Source: Candidatus Aphodousia faecipullorum (lineage in GTDB: Bacteria > Pseudomonadota > Gammaproteobacteria > Burkholderiales > Burkholderiaceae_F). Taken from it: DNA of 51,407 nt. The stretch spans positions 1 to 51,407 of the forward strand of contig DVNR01000003.1 of assembly GCA_018714205.1 (NCBI GenBank), written 5' to 3'. Shown here piece after piece: positions 36,513 through 45,855 of the stretch. Within the stretch, counting starts at the first letter, position 1; each line of letters starts with the position of its first letter. Made by a program: the position numbers and the translations under genes. The notes beneath the pieces are model-generated. The model saw only the letters and a list, made by a program, of their open reading frames with translations. It had not been told where the DNA came from and did not search any database.

Positions 36513-38399
36513 TTACAAGTTTTTAACAAAAAGTGCTCTGATGGCGTTCAATATGGCCAGAATCATCACTCCAACGTCTGCAAAAATAGCCATCCACATA
36601 TTCGCCAGACCTAAAGCGCCCAGAATCAAACAGGCGACTTTAATGCCGATCGCAAACCAAATGTTTTCTTTGACAATGGCCAGGCACTTGCGGGAAATCT
36701 TGATGCCTTTGGCAATTTTTATCGGATCATCGTCCATTAAGACCACGTCAGCGGCTTCAATGGCGGCGTCCGAACCCATCGCACCCATGGCGATGCCGAT
36801 ATCTGCTCGAGATAGGACTGGAGCGTCGTTGATGCCATCACCGACAAATGCAAGCTTTCCATGCGATGGATTTTGAGCGATCAACTCTTCAACAATGCGA
36901 ACTTTGTCTGAGGGCATCAATTCGCTTCTAACTTCGTCAATGCCGAGTTCCTTAGCGACTCGCTCTGCTACCATTTTGCTATCGCCTGTGAGCATCACGG
37001 TCTTTTTCACTCCGGCCTTTTTTACAGCCTCAATTGCCTCTTTCGCATGTGCTTTGATTCGATCAGCAATAACGATATGGCCACTGTACTCACCATTTAT
37101 GGCCACGTGAACGATGGTTCCAACACTGTGACAGGCAAGGGGTTTTACATGAAGGCGATTCATCAATTTTTCGTTACCAGCGGCAATTTGTAATTCATCA
37201 ATTTGAGCAATGACACCCTCTCCGCCAATTTCCTGAATGTCTTTAATTCGTTGACGATTCAGTGGCAAACCATAAGCCTTTTGTAAACTTTTGCTGATGG
37301 GGTGAGAAGAGGCGCTTTCAGCAAGGGCCGCCAATTCCAGCAATTTCTTTTCTTGGATTTTGTTGTGGTGAATGCCAACCACTTCAAAAACCCCTTCCGT
37401 TAAAGTGCCTGTTTTATCGAAAACCAAGACTTTAGTTTGCGATAAATTCTCCAAGTAGTTTGAACCCTTGACCAAAATACCTTGGTTGCTGGCTCCGCCG
37501 ATGCCAGCAAAAAAACTGAGCGGAATACTGATCACAAGCGCGCAAGGACAACTAATGACTAAAAATACAAGGGCGCGGTAAATCCAGTCATCCCATTGAG
37601 CATCAATGCCCATTCCAAATAAGCGGACCAAAGGAGGGATGATAGCCAAGGCCAACGCGCTGAAAAAGACAATCGGTGTATAGACTCGGGCAAAGCGGGT
37701 AATAAACGCTTCGGAGCGAGATTTGCGCGAACTCGCATTTTCGACTAATTCAAGTATCTGGGAAACTGTGGAATCACCGAAGAGTTTCGTGGTTTTAATT
37801 TTCAGCAACCCGGATAAATTGATGCAACCGCTTGTGATTTCATCATTGACACCGATTGGACGTGGAAGGCTTTCGCCGGTGAGCGCGCTGGTATTAAGGT
37901 TAGATTGGCCTTCAATAACGATGCCGTCCAATGGAACTTTTTCGCCGGGTTGAACGACAATCGTATCGCCCACCTTAATTTCGTCAGGGTCAACTTTAAC
38001 CAGCTTCCCATCTCTTTCTATATTGGCATAATCGGGTCGAATATCCATTAATTGGCTGATGTTTTTACGGCTTTTCCCTACTGCATAACCTTGAAACCAT
38101 TCGCCGATTTGGTAAAAAAGCATGACAGCCACAGCTTCCGTGTAATCACCGGTATTGTCATATAAAGCGATAGCGATAGCGCCTAATGTGGCGACTGTCA
38201 TCAGGAAGTTTTCGTCAAAAATTCGGCCGTTGGAAATACCTTTGGCGGCTTTAAGCAAAATGTCGTAACCGACGATGAGATAGGGAATTAAAAACAACCC
38301 GAGGCGTAAATAGCCCGTCACAGGCGATACAACCAGCGCGATTAAAAGCGCAGACGCAACGATGATGCGCAGGAGCATCGATTTTTGTTTCGCCTTCAT
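36513..38399 (-). CDS. P1B-type heavy-metal translocating ATPase (Cd/Zn/Pb type), no N-terminal HMA domain
   Basis: SCPCALVISIP, DKTGTLTEG, SSHPISKSL, GDGINDAPVL. Confidence 0.93.
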   Translation of the reverse strand: MKAKQKSMLLRIIVASALLIALVVSPVTGYLRLGLFLIPYLIVGYDILLKAAKGISNGRIFDENFLMTVATLGAIAIALYDNTGDYTEAVAVMLFYQIGEWFQGYAVGKSRKNISQLMDIRPDYANIERDGKLVKVDPDEIKVGDTIVVQPGEKVPLDGIVIEGQSNLNTSALTGESLPRPIGVNDEITSGCINLSGLLKIKTTKLFGDSTVSQILELVENASSRKSRSEAFITRFARVYTPIVFFSALALAIIPPLVRLFGMGIDAQWDDWIYRALVFLVISCPCALVISIPLSFFAGIGGASNQGILVKGSNYLENLSQTKVLVFDKTGTLTEGVFEVVGIHHNKIQEKKLLELAALAESASSHPISKSLQKAYGLPLNRQRIKDIQEIGGEGVIAQIDELQIAAGNEKLMNRLHVKPLACHSVGTIVHVAINGEYSGHIVIADRIKAHAKEAIEAVKKAGVKKTVMLTGDSKMVAERVAKELGIDEVRSELMPSDKVRIVEELIAQNPSHGKLAFVGDGINDAPVLSRADIGIAMGAMGSDAAIEAADVVLMDDDPIKIAKGIKISRKCLAIVKENIWFAIGIKVACLILGALGLANMWMAIFADVGVMILAILNAIRALFVKNL

Positions 38400-38418
38400 T
38401 ATTTTTATCCTTTTTATT

Positions 38419-38436
38419 ATTAAGTAACCATTTAAT
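38419..38436. promoter_or_regulatory. ArsR-type operator copy 1, ATTAAGTAACCATTTAAT, upstream of ATPase
   Basis: Matches ATTAAA-N6-TTTAAT with one mismatch. Confidence 0.55.
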
Positions 38437-38449
38437 TGTTGGATCTTAA

Positions 38450-38475
38450 AAAAGCACCACGCGTGATGGTGCTTT
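38450..38475 (-). terminator. terminator after HMA protein gene
   Basis: AGCACCA tcacgcg TGGTGCT T-run on minus strand. Confidence 0.7.
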
Positions 38476-38488
38476 GTGTGATGAGGGA

Positions 38489-38707
38489 CTAAAGCGAAAT
38501 TTCGCAGTCCGGCTCGACTTTTTTACATTCGGACAAAACCGTCTTCATGACTGATTTGACATCTACGCCATCTTCAAAGGTGACAATCATTTTTTGCGTC
38601 ATAAAGTTAACAGTAACTGAGGCTACGCCAGCAACCTTTGAGGCGGCTTGTTCCATTAATTGAGCGCAATTGGCGCAATCGACTTCAATTTCGAATGTTT
38701 TTTTCAT
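38489..38707 (-). CDS. stand-alone heavy-metal-associated (HMA) domain protein
   Basis: FEIEVDCANCAQLMEQAASKVAGVASVTVNFMTQKMIVTFEDG. Confidence 0.85.
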   Translation of the reverse strand: MKKTFEIEVDCANCAQLMEQAASKVAGVASVTVNFMTQKMIVTFEDGVDVKSVMKTVLSECKKVEPDCEISL

Positions 38708-38729
38708 GATAGGCTCCTTAGATTTATCA

Positions 38730-38747
38730 ATTAAACAATCATTTAAT
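38730..38747. promoter_or_regulatory. ArsR-type operator copy 2, ATTAAACAATCATTTAAT
   Basis: ATTAAA-N6-TTTAAT; inverted 21-bp match (1 mismatch) to copy 3. Confidence 0.65.
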
Positions 38748-38788
38748 CTATAAATGGAAATATAATCGCAATGTTAAAAGATGTCAAG

Positions 38789-38806
38789 ATTAAATAATTG
38801 TTTAAT
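38789..38806. promoter_or_regulatory. ArsR-type operator copy 3, ATTAAATAATTGTTTAAT
   Basis: ATTAAA-N6-TTTAAT immediately upstream of arsR-like ATG at 38809. Confidence 0.65.
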
Positions 38807-38808
38807 TT

Positions 38809-39168
38809 ATGAGCTCAGACTTTCATTTTCCCCATCAGCATGGTCATCATGATGAAATGGCAGAGGTTCTACCGAATACCGAGCGATTTGACGCGGTCGC
38901 CAATGTTTTTAAGCAGTTAAGTGATCCCGTGCGTTGCAGAATTTTTTTACTGTTATGTCACTCTGAAGAATGCGTGATTAATGTAGCTGCCTTCATGGAA
39001 ATGAGCAGTCCGGCGGTTGCACATCATTTGCGGTTATTAAAATTCGCCGGTTTAGTCCAGAGCCGTCGAGAGGGGAAAGAAGTATTTTATCGCGCGGCCG
39101 ATTCCGAGTTGGCCCAAGCTTTGCACCATATGATTGAAAAGGTCATGCATCTATCGTGTGCAAAATAG
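38809..39168 (+). CDS. ArsR/SmtB-family metalloregulator
   Basis: DAVANVFKQLSDPVRCRIFLLLCHSEECVINVAAFMEMSSPAVAHHLRLLKFAGLVQSRREGKEVFYRA. Confidence 0.92.
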   Translation: MSSDFHFPHQHGHHDEMAEVLPNTERFDAVANVFKQLSDPVRCRIFLLLCHSEECVINVAAFMEMSSPAVAHHLRLLKFAGLVQSRREGKEVFYRAADSELAQALHHMIEKVMHLSCAK

Positions 39169-39242
39169 TTCCCAACCGCTCTTGAAGCGGCAGTAACTAG
39201 AAATCTTATTCTTCTTTATGTGATGCATTTTTAAAGGAGAAT

Positions 39243-39422
39243 ATGACAATGTTATTTAAGTTAATTCGTAACACCACGTCCATTGTGACTTTTGCAGGAA
39301 AACGCCTTCTAATTGGCCCGATGGCACCTATCCCATTATTCCTGACGCATTGCAATTTTGATTATTTGACGAAACGGTCATGCAATGCCTACCCCAATGC
39401 TGAAGAAGCAGTTTTGGCATGA
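39243..39422 (+). CDS. 59-aa small ORF downstream of arsR-like gene
   Basis: ATG after AAAGGAGAAT; MTMLFKLIRNTTSIVTFAGKRLLIGPMAPIPLFLTHCNFDYLTKRSCNAYPNAEEAVLA; below length cut-off of supplied track. Confidence 0.45.
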   Translation: MTMLFKLIRNTTSIVTFAGKRLLIGPMAPIPLFLTHCNFDYLTKRSCNAYPNAEEAVLA

Positions 39423-39710
39423 AAAAGGGGTTCCCATGATGTTAGAGCTCTGACTGAAAAAGAAACTGTAAATTTGCGGGCTCGAGAAAAAAGGTTGTAA
39501 CACTCCTTTCAGAAAATCCATGTTACACGATGGTCAAGCTTTCCGAAAAAAAACGGGGCATGAATCTAAAAAATCATTATCCCATTGAAAAAATAAAAGA
39601 AATGAACCCAACTGAAAGAGTTGGCTCGGACAAAAAAGACTGCTGGAAAGTGTTTTGTTGATGCGTTGCTGAGAAGTCAGGGGACTTTAAATAGAGTCTT
39701 CCCCGGGCTA

Positions 39711-39746
39711 ATCCAAATTGTGTTTCAAAATTTGGATCTTTTTCTT
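39711..39746 (+). terminator. intrinsic terminator after small-ORF region
   Basis: ATCCAAATT...AATTTGGAT CTTTTTC. Confidence 0.7.
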
Positions 39747-39904
39747 GCGAGTTAGTTGAAATGATCTAATAGGAGTCAACTGAAAATACAGATAACTAAA
39801 TGGGACTTTTCCTTCAAAAGGACAACTCTTTGAACGCAAACCCTAGTGAGTTGGGGATTTATTGCTTTCTACAATAAGTCGAAATTTCTTACTAGGGAGC
39901 CAAT

Positions 39905-41170
39905 ATGTCTTTAACATTTTGGGCAGCGATCTTTATTGTTTTATTAGCATTGGTTGCGCTATTGAAGCGGTATGAAACTCGCTTAGTTCTGTGTTTGTCG
40001 GGTCTGGCAATGTGTATTGTTGCCATGGATCCAATGGCGGCTTACAACCAGTTTGCCAAGTCAATGACAACTGGTAACCTGATTCAATCAATTTGCTCTG
40101 CCATGGGTTTTGCATTTTTGGTGGGTTACACTAAATGCGATATTCATTTGGTTCAATTACTAACTCGTCCTGTTAAATCACTGGGTCTTTTCCTCATTCC
40201 ATGCAGTGCGCTTTTGACAACAATTGTCAATGCGGCAATCCCGTCGGCTGCTGGCTGTGCTGCCGCCGTCGGAGCAACGCTCATTCCTTTAATGATTCGT
40301 TCTGGTATCAGTCCCGCAGGTGCAGCCGCAGCTGTTTTAATCGGGACTTATGGTTCGAACTTTAACCCTGGTGGTGCACACCCAGTGATGATTTCTGGTA
40401 TGGCAGGCATTGATCCGATGCAATATACTATTGATTATTCGATAACTTATGCAACGGTCTCTTTGGTTGGGATCATCATGATCACAGTGGTGGAATTTAT
40501 TCTCAAAGACTACCGGAAGACGAATCCTAACGAAGCTGTGAAACTTGATATCAAGTCTGTTGCTGTAGAAAAGGTCAATGTTTTGTTTGCCATCGCTCCG
40601 TTGGTGCCTCTTGTGATTTTGCTCCTAGGAAATACCTACGTTCCCGCTATCCGCATGGGAGTGGCTCAAGCTATGTTGATTGGTGTCACTTACACAATGC
40701 TTGTGACGCGGGTCAATCCTCAGAAAGCGTTTTCAGAATTTTTCACCGGAGCTGGCAAAGGGTACGGGAATGTGCTCGGCATCATTATTGCGGCAGGTGT
40801 TTTTGCGTGTGGTCTTCGCGAAACTGGAGTAGTAGGCGCTTTGATTGAAGCTCTCAAGCATGCTAATGAATATGCTCGTGTTGGCGGTGCCTCTGGGACT
40901 TTTTTAATGGCAGTTCTTACCGGTTCCGCTGACGCTGCAATTTTTGCCTTTAATGAGGCTGTAACTCCGCACGCAGCAGAATTCGGCATGACAATCACCG
41001 ATTTGGGCAACGTTGTATCCACTGCAGGACAATTGGGGCGCACGATGAGCCCGATTGCAGGTGTTGTCATTTTGCTGGCAGGGATGGCCCAGGTTTCTCC
41101 GATGGATCTGGTCAAACGAACCGCTGTGCCAATGATCACGGCCTGGTTGGTGTTGATTCTCTTTTTCTAG
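39905..41170 (+). CDS. DcuC-family transporter, paralog 4
   Basis: 421 aa; MSLTFWAAIFIVLLALVALLKRYETRLVLCLSG, very close to paralog 2. Confidence 0.85.
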   Translation: MSLTFWAAIFIVLLALVALLKRYETRLVLCLSGLAMCIVAMDPMAAYNQFAKSMTTGNLIQSICSAMGFAFLVGYTKCDIHLVQLLTRPVKSLGLFLIPCSALLTTIVNAAIPSAAGCAAAVGATLIPLMIRSGISPAGAAAAVLIGTYGSNFNPGGAHPVMISGMAGIDPMQYTIDYSITYATVSLVGIIMITVVEFILKDYRKTNPNEAVKLDIKSVAVEKVNVLFAIAPLVPLVILLLGNTYVPAIRMGVAQAMLIGVTYTMLVTRVNPQKAFSEFFTGAGKGYGNVLGIIIAAGVFACGLRETGVVGALIEALKHANEYARVGGASGTFLMAVLTGSADAAIFAFNEAVTPHAAEFGMTITDLGNVVSTAGQLGRTMSPIAGVVILLAGMAQVSPMDLVKRTAVPMITAWLVLILFF

Positions 41171-41222
41171 TTATTAGCAGGCTTGATAGGTTTTCTCTGT
41201 AAGTTGTGAGAGAGTAGATACT

Positions 41223-42497
41223 ATGCAAAATTCATATATTGAAGAAATGATACAAGACCGTCGATGTCTACATCGTCGCCCAGAATTGGGATGGACAGAA
41301 TTTGAAACAACAGCACTCATTGTTAAGCGACTTCGTAGGCTCGGTTTTCAGGTTCTTTTGGGTACGCATTATCTGAACCCTAAATTCATTATGGGGCGAG
41401 ATGAGTCTGCGGTAGAACAGGCGATGCAGAGGGCTTTAGAAAACGGTGTAGACGAGGCGTTTCTTAATGAAACGGAACGATATACGGGATGTGTCGGTAT
41501 TTACAAAACTGGTCGTCCAGGTCCTGTGACGGCATTCCGGTTTGATATTGATGCGCTTCCCATTGAGGAAACTGATGCTGCGGATCATGAAGCTAATCTT
41601 GCTGGGTATCGCTCCGAGCGCAAAGGTTTGATGCATGCTTGCGGCCATGACGGCCATACGGCAGTTGGACTGGCGGTGGCCCACTGGATAAGCGATCGGC
41701 GGGATAATCTTTGTGGCACCATTAAGCTCATTTTCCAGCCAGCCGAGGAAGGCACCCGAGGCGCTCTACCTATTGCAGAAAGCGGCATTTTGGACGACGT
41801 TGATTTTATGATCGGCTCGCATATTGGGAATTGTTGCCGTTTGGGTGAAGTGGGCATTTGTTTGGGGGGATCCTTAGCAACAACAAAACTTGATGTGAAC
41901 TTTACGGGATTGGCAGCGCATGCCGGACTAGCGCCGGAAAAGGGTAGGAACGCTTTGTTTGCTGCCTGCAATGCAGCAACAACTTTGGCAGGGATTCCCC
42001 GTAATAGCCAAGGCAGTACAAGAATTTCCGTCGGGAAACTCGTCGCTGGTGAAAGTCGTAATGTCATCCCTGTTCATGCCTATATGCAGGTAGAGGTGCG
42101 TGGGGAGACAGAGGAGGTCAACGATTACATGACCGAAAACGTCAAACGCATCTCCACCAATATTGCCAAAGCTTATGACGTGAAATGTGATTGCCAAATA
42201 GTAGGGCGCGCTACCACTCTGTTGTCGACTCAAAAGGCATGTGCTGTGCTTGAGAAAGTCGCCAAAAATCTCGATGGAGTATCTAGCGTCAGGAATATTG
42301 AAAAGGTGGCCGGTTCAGAAGACTGTACTTGGTTGATTCGCAAAGTGGTTAAGCACGGAGGCGAAGGGGCTATGTTCTTGTTTGGATGCAATCACAATGG
42401 TCATCACCGTAGTGATTTTTCGATACAGGATAGAGAAAGTTTACCCATTGGATTTGGAATGTTTACCGGATTTTTAAGTGAGGTCAACATGAAATAA
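41223..42497 (+). CDS. M20 amidohydrolase, AbgA-like, paralog 3
   Basis: LGWTEFETTALIVKRLRRLGFQV, MHACGHDGHTAVGLAVAH, LIFQPAEEGTRGALPIAESG, AGSEDCTWLIRK. Confidence 0.87.
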   Translation: MQNSYIEEMIQDRRCLHRRPELGWTEFETTALIVKRLRRLGFQVLLGTHYLNPKFIMGRDESAVEQAMQRALENGVDEAFLNETERYTGCVGIYKTGRPGPVTAFRFDIDALPIEETDAADHEANLAGYRSERKGLMHACGHDGHTAVGLAVAHWISDRRDNLCGTIKLIFQPAEEGTRGALPIAESGILDDVDFMIGSHIGNCCRLGEVGICLGGSLATTKLDVNFTGLAAHAGLAPEKGRNALFAACNAATTLAGIPRNSQGSTRISVGKLVAGESRNVIPVHAYMQVEVRGETEEVNDYMTENVKRISTNIAKAYDVKCDCQIVGRATTLLSTQKACAVLEKVAKNLDGVSSVRNIEKVAGSEDCTWLIRKVVKHGGEGAMFLFGCNHNGHHRSDFSIQDRESLPIGFGMFTGFLSEVNMK

Positions 42498-42647
42498 TGG
42501 AATGATATTAAGTTTGGGAAGAAATAAAGAATTAGGTGCCAAGAAATCCTGTGGTCAAACATGAGAGGAATTGGCACTTTTAATTTATTAAAGAATTCAT
42601 TCAGTATTCTTTTGGCTCGCTAAATCTCTGATTAGGGATCAACCTCA

Positions 42648-42661
42648 AACGGTTAACTGTT
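42648..42661. promoter_or_regulatory. candidate operator AACGGTTAACTGTT upstream of GntR regulator 3
   Basis: Shares GTTAACTG core with sites at 23591 and 29019. Confidence 0.5.
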
Positions 42662-42736
42662 ATTGAAAATTCTTATTTGTTTTCTGTATAACTCGGCAGT
42701 TTCGATGATTTGTTCAAAATTTAAAGGAGCTTGACG

Positions 42737-43528
42737 ATGCCTTTGGATTCTCCTTACGACAATTCCGTTGAATCTCTGATTTCTTTTACCCCTAAAGCAA
42801 CGCGTTACGCCCAAGTTAAAAGGGAAATAATTGATCATATTCAAAAGGAAATATGGCCGTACGGTTACAAATTACCAAGCGAAATTCAATTGGCTCAAAT
42901 TTTTAAAGTGAGTCAGGGGACAATGCGTAGGGCATTGCGCGATCTCGTTCAGGAAGGATTCTTGATTCGGCATCAGGGACGAGGAACTTTTGTAAATAGT
43001 TATAGCGCAAATTTCGATCTCTTCTACAAAAAGTTTGTTCCTATCAGAGCAGATGATCCGAACAAGACTTGGAAGACAGTGACTCGAATGACTTTATTTG
43101 AGGTCATTCCGATAAATCTCCAGATTGCTTCTTTGATGCAAACTAACGATCTAACCGAAAAAATCATTCATATTCGGAGACTGCATTACGCAAAATTGGA
43201 CGATCAGAATATTCGTAGGGTTGATGTGTTCGGTGAACTTTTCCTAAGACAACTTTTCTTTCCTACACTCACTGAAACGGTCTTCCGTGGTCAAAAGAAC
43301 AGCTTGTACGCTTTTTATCAGAATACTTTGGGTGTAACCATCATGCATTCCAGAGATATTATTAAAGCCGTGTTTTTAACTCAAGAGCAAGCGCGCCTTG
43401 CTCATGTGAGCTATCCTTACCCCGGATTGGCGTTGCAGCGCCAATCTTATGACATCAACAATAATATCGTGGAACTGCGCTACCAAGTTTGTCTGACTGA
43501 TCGATGTCATTTAGAGTGCCTTAACTAA
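42737..43528 (+). CDS. GntR-family regulator with UTRA-like domain (regulator 3)
   Basis: YGYKLPSEIQLAQIFKVSQGTMRRALRDLVQEGFLIRHQGRGTFVNSY; closest to regulator 1. Track start is 42731; ATG at 42737 (MPLDSPYDN) after AAAGGAGCTTGACG preferred. Confidence 0.9.
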   Translation: MPLDSPYDNSVESLISFTPKATRYAQVKREIIDHIQKEIWPYGYKLPSEIQLAQIFKVSQGTMRRALRDLVQEGFLIRHQGRGTFVNSYSANFDLFYKKFVPIRADDPNKTWKTVTRMTLFEVIPINLQIASLMQTNDLTEKIIHIRRLHYAKLDDQNIRRVDVFGELFLRQLFFPTLTETVFRGQKNSLYAFYQNTLGVTIMHSRDIIKAVFLTQEQARLAHVSYPYPGLALQRQSYDINNNIVELRYQVCLTDRCHLECLN

Positions 43529-44371
43529 AAGCCTTTTAAAATTTTGGTACTATCGTTGGCATGGTTTTAGGGGACGGTTTAGGCGTGCCAGTGCGACTTT
43601 GTGAAATAGTTAGGGAACGCCTAGGTTGGATTGATACTTTTATTGTAAAAGTCCTTCAAACAATAGAGTCGCTTGCTATTACAAAGTGGTGTGTTGTACG
43701 GCTGATTCAGCCCAAGCCTTTGCCGTTTTGAAGGAGGACTATAGGGCGGTTCTATCGGTTAAGGTTTGAACAGATTGGCTCATTCAGTGGGTCATTCCCA
43801 TGAGCGGCTTTGAAATCAGTCTGTTGACCTCGAGTTTTAAGCCGGCCTTTTTGCTCATGGCGAGGATTGACCTTTTGGTTTCTGTAAGCAGTCACCAAAA
43901 GCCCAATTAGTAGTTAAGAAATAAAACTTGATTTTGAAATAATTAAAATTAACGACCCTCTGGACACCGATTCTCAGAGGAATGTTGTGTGTAGTTTTTT
44001 GACGCTTGCTTTGTTCTGCTTTGTAGGCCGAAGAACCCGAACAAATAACATTGCCAACCGTCAGTGAACCCCAATCAGGCATAGCCGCTCTAACTCTGTG
44101 GTAAGCGGTTTAATAGACGCTGTTCATATCAAGACGATAGTCATGTCACATTGCTATAGAATTGAAAAACGCCTTACGAGGCGAGTGATAAACTCTCTTG
44201 AGATTAAAATCGCAAAACACTATGAAGGATTTTCCTCCTTGCCACACATGTTGAAGGCGTATCGCATGCGATGGTAACCCGCCATTCGTTACGAGAGTTT
44301 GCGAAGGATAAAAAGTTAAATCAACTGTATGTTCCAGATGATGGCGTGACGCTGACGTTTTAATTCGCAAA

Positions 44372-44401
44372 AGGCTACCGACTTTTGCTGTTCGGTAGCC
44401 T
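44372..44401 (-). terminator. terminator after BPSS1780-like gene
   Basis: AGGCTACCGA...TCGGTAGCCT, TTTT on minus strand. Confidence 0.65.
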
Positions 44402-44419
44402 ACTTTGGTCAAGAGGTTT

Positions 44420-45283
44420 TCAATCAACAGCAATATCGCCGTAAATATCGGCCCACATCGGCCAGATGGTGCTGTAGGTGATGGCAGTCAATACAAAGGC
44501 GATTGGGGTCATGATATAGATTGCGTAATCGGAAATTCCAAGTGCCGAAGCCAAGAAAATCGTCCCGAAAGAGCAAAGCATGGTGATGACTCCTAACAAA
44601 ATAAGGAGCACCAAAATCGCCAGCCAATTTCGAAGACATCCAAAAAAAGAATAGAAAATAGCCTTCCCAAGGGTCATGTTCTTCCAGGCGACAAGAGCCG
44701 GGGCAAACCAGGTCGCCATTTGACCGGCGGTGTAACATAGGAGAGTGATGATTGCCGCAGTCCAGGGGAAATGATCCAACACGGATTGCCAAACGATCTC
44801 ACCGTTGCTGACTTGCCACTGACTCATTTCATCCATGGCGGTCAACAGGTAGATGTAATTGGCCACTAGCAAGAATGCTGCGTAGACCAAACCGATTCTG
44901 AAAAGTCGATAGCGCATCGGTCGGTCTTTAAAAAGTCGAACGATGACACCATAATCGGGTTCGCGCCCGTCGTAAGCGTCTTTTGTTCCTTGAATGATCA
45001 ACAAGGTGCCAAATGGCATGAACAGCGCTGCGAGAACCAGTCCGATAAACGGCAATGTGCCCAAAATCGACATGGTGAAAACGTAAAAAATACAAATGCT
45101 CACCATGCCAAAAGGGGCTTGGCGAATGGCCTGAAGCCCCTGACGGATCCATTTAATCGGGGAAGAAAAGGAGGCAATGTGTCCCTGCATCTCAGAATCC
45201 GAAGTTAATGAATTTTGGAGTTCCCAGTGTATCTTTGCTGTGACCGGGAGCCGAGCTTGCCGGATACTCGGAACGGTTTTCAA
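44420..45283 (-). CDS. BPSS1780-like multi-pass membrane protein (start likely MQGHIAS, downstream of ORF start)
   Basis: Several TM segments; WIRQGLQAIRQAPFGMVSICIFYVFTMSILGTLPFIGLVLAALFMPFGTLLI. Confidence 0.65.
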   Translation of the reverse strand: MKTVPSIRQARLPVTAKIHWELQNSLTSDSEMQGHIASFSSPIKWIRQGLQAIRQAPFGMVSICIFYVFTMSILGTLPFIGLVLAALFMPFGTLLIIQGTKDAYDGREPDYGVIVRLFKDRPMRYRLFRIGLVYAAFLLVANYIYLLTAMDEMSQWQVSNGEIVWQSVLDHFPWTAAIITLLCYTAGQMATWFAPALVAWKNMTLGKAIFYSFFGCLRNWLAILVLLILLGVITMLCSFGTIFLASALGISDYAIYIMTPIAFVLTAITYSTIWPMWADIYGDIAVD

Positions 45284-45662
45284 CAGAATAAGGTACTCGA
45301 GTCGAACCGGGTGTCACAACGTATTCGGTAATACGGTTATTTTGATCGCGGACTGTCTCAATTTGAGTGCGCGAACCCACGGGCTTCTCAGCGCGACCTT
45401 CTTCGCGGTCCTTGCGAGCCTTGGCATAGTCGGCTTCTGACGGCGCGAGGTCAGGGTTTGCTGCATAGCGATTACTTTCTCTAGCCAATTTGTCGTAACC
45501 GCTTGGAGCCCGCTTGGGCTTTTGAGCATTGTTATATGCAGCCTCGGCGGCTTGCTCTGAAATTTGAGGCGGCTGCATGCTGCCGTTACTTTGTGCTGAA
45601 GCAACGCCGGCTTGAGCCAGCGCTAGGCTCAGGAGGGAAAGTAAAAATAAACTTTTGCGCAT
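45192..45662 (-). CDS. exported DUF2782-like protein upstream of polA
   Basis: Signal peptide MRKSLFLLSLLSLALAQAGVASA; RTQIETVRDQNNRITEYVVTPGSTRVPYSVENR. Confidence 0.65.
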   Translation of the reverse strand: MRKSLFLLSLLSLALAQAGVASAQSNGSMQPPQISEQAAEAAYNNAQKPKRAPSGYDKLARESNRYAANPDLAPSEADYAKARKDREEGRAEKPVGSRTQIETVRDQNNRITEYVVTPGSTRVPYSVENRSEYPASSAPGHSKDTLGTPKFINFGF

Positions 45663-45855
45663 AATAAAACTCGCTTCGTTTTTGTTGCCCTTAACTTTTA
45701 TTATAGGGGGCAGAAGTGAACGATTCTACCGAAAGATTCAAAGCGTTGAGCGCTGAAATTGAAAATAGGTATGACATTTTTCGTTGTGCTGAAAAAGATC
45801 ATGCCAAAAGTCTATTTTGTCTTAAGAAATTTGCTATTGTTTCGGACCTGATCAA

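Noticed and set aside
43855-44082. 75-aa minus-strand ORF MPDWGSLTVGNVICSGSSAYK...
   Set aside because: Lies in the decayed region, no convincing SD or recognised family; more likely a chance open frame.
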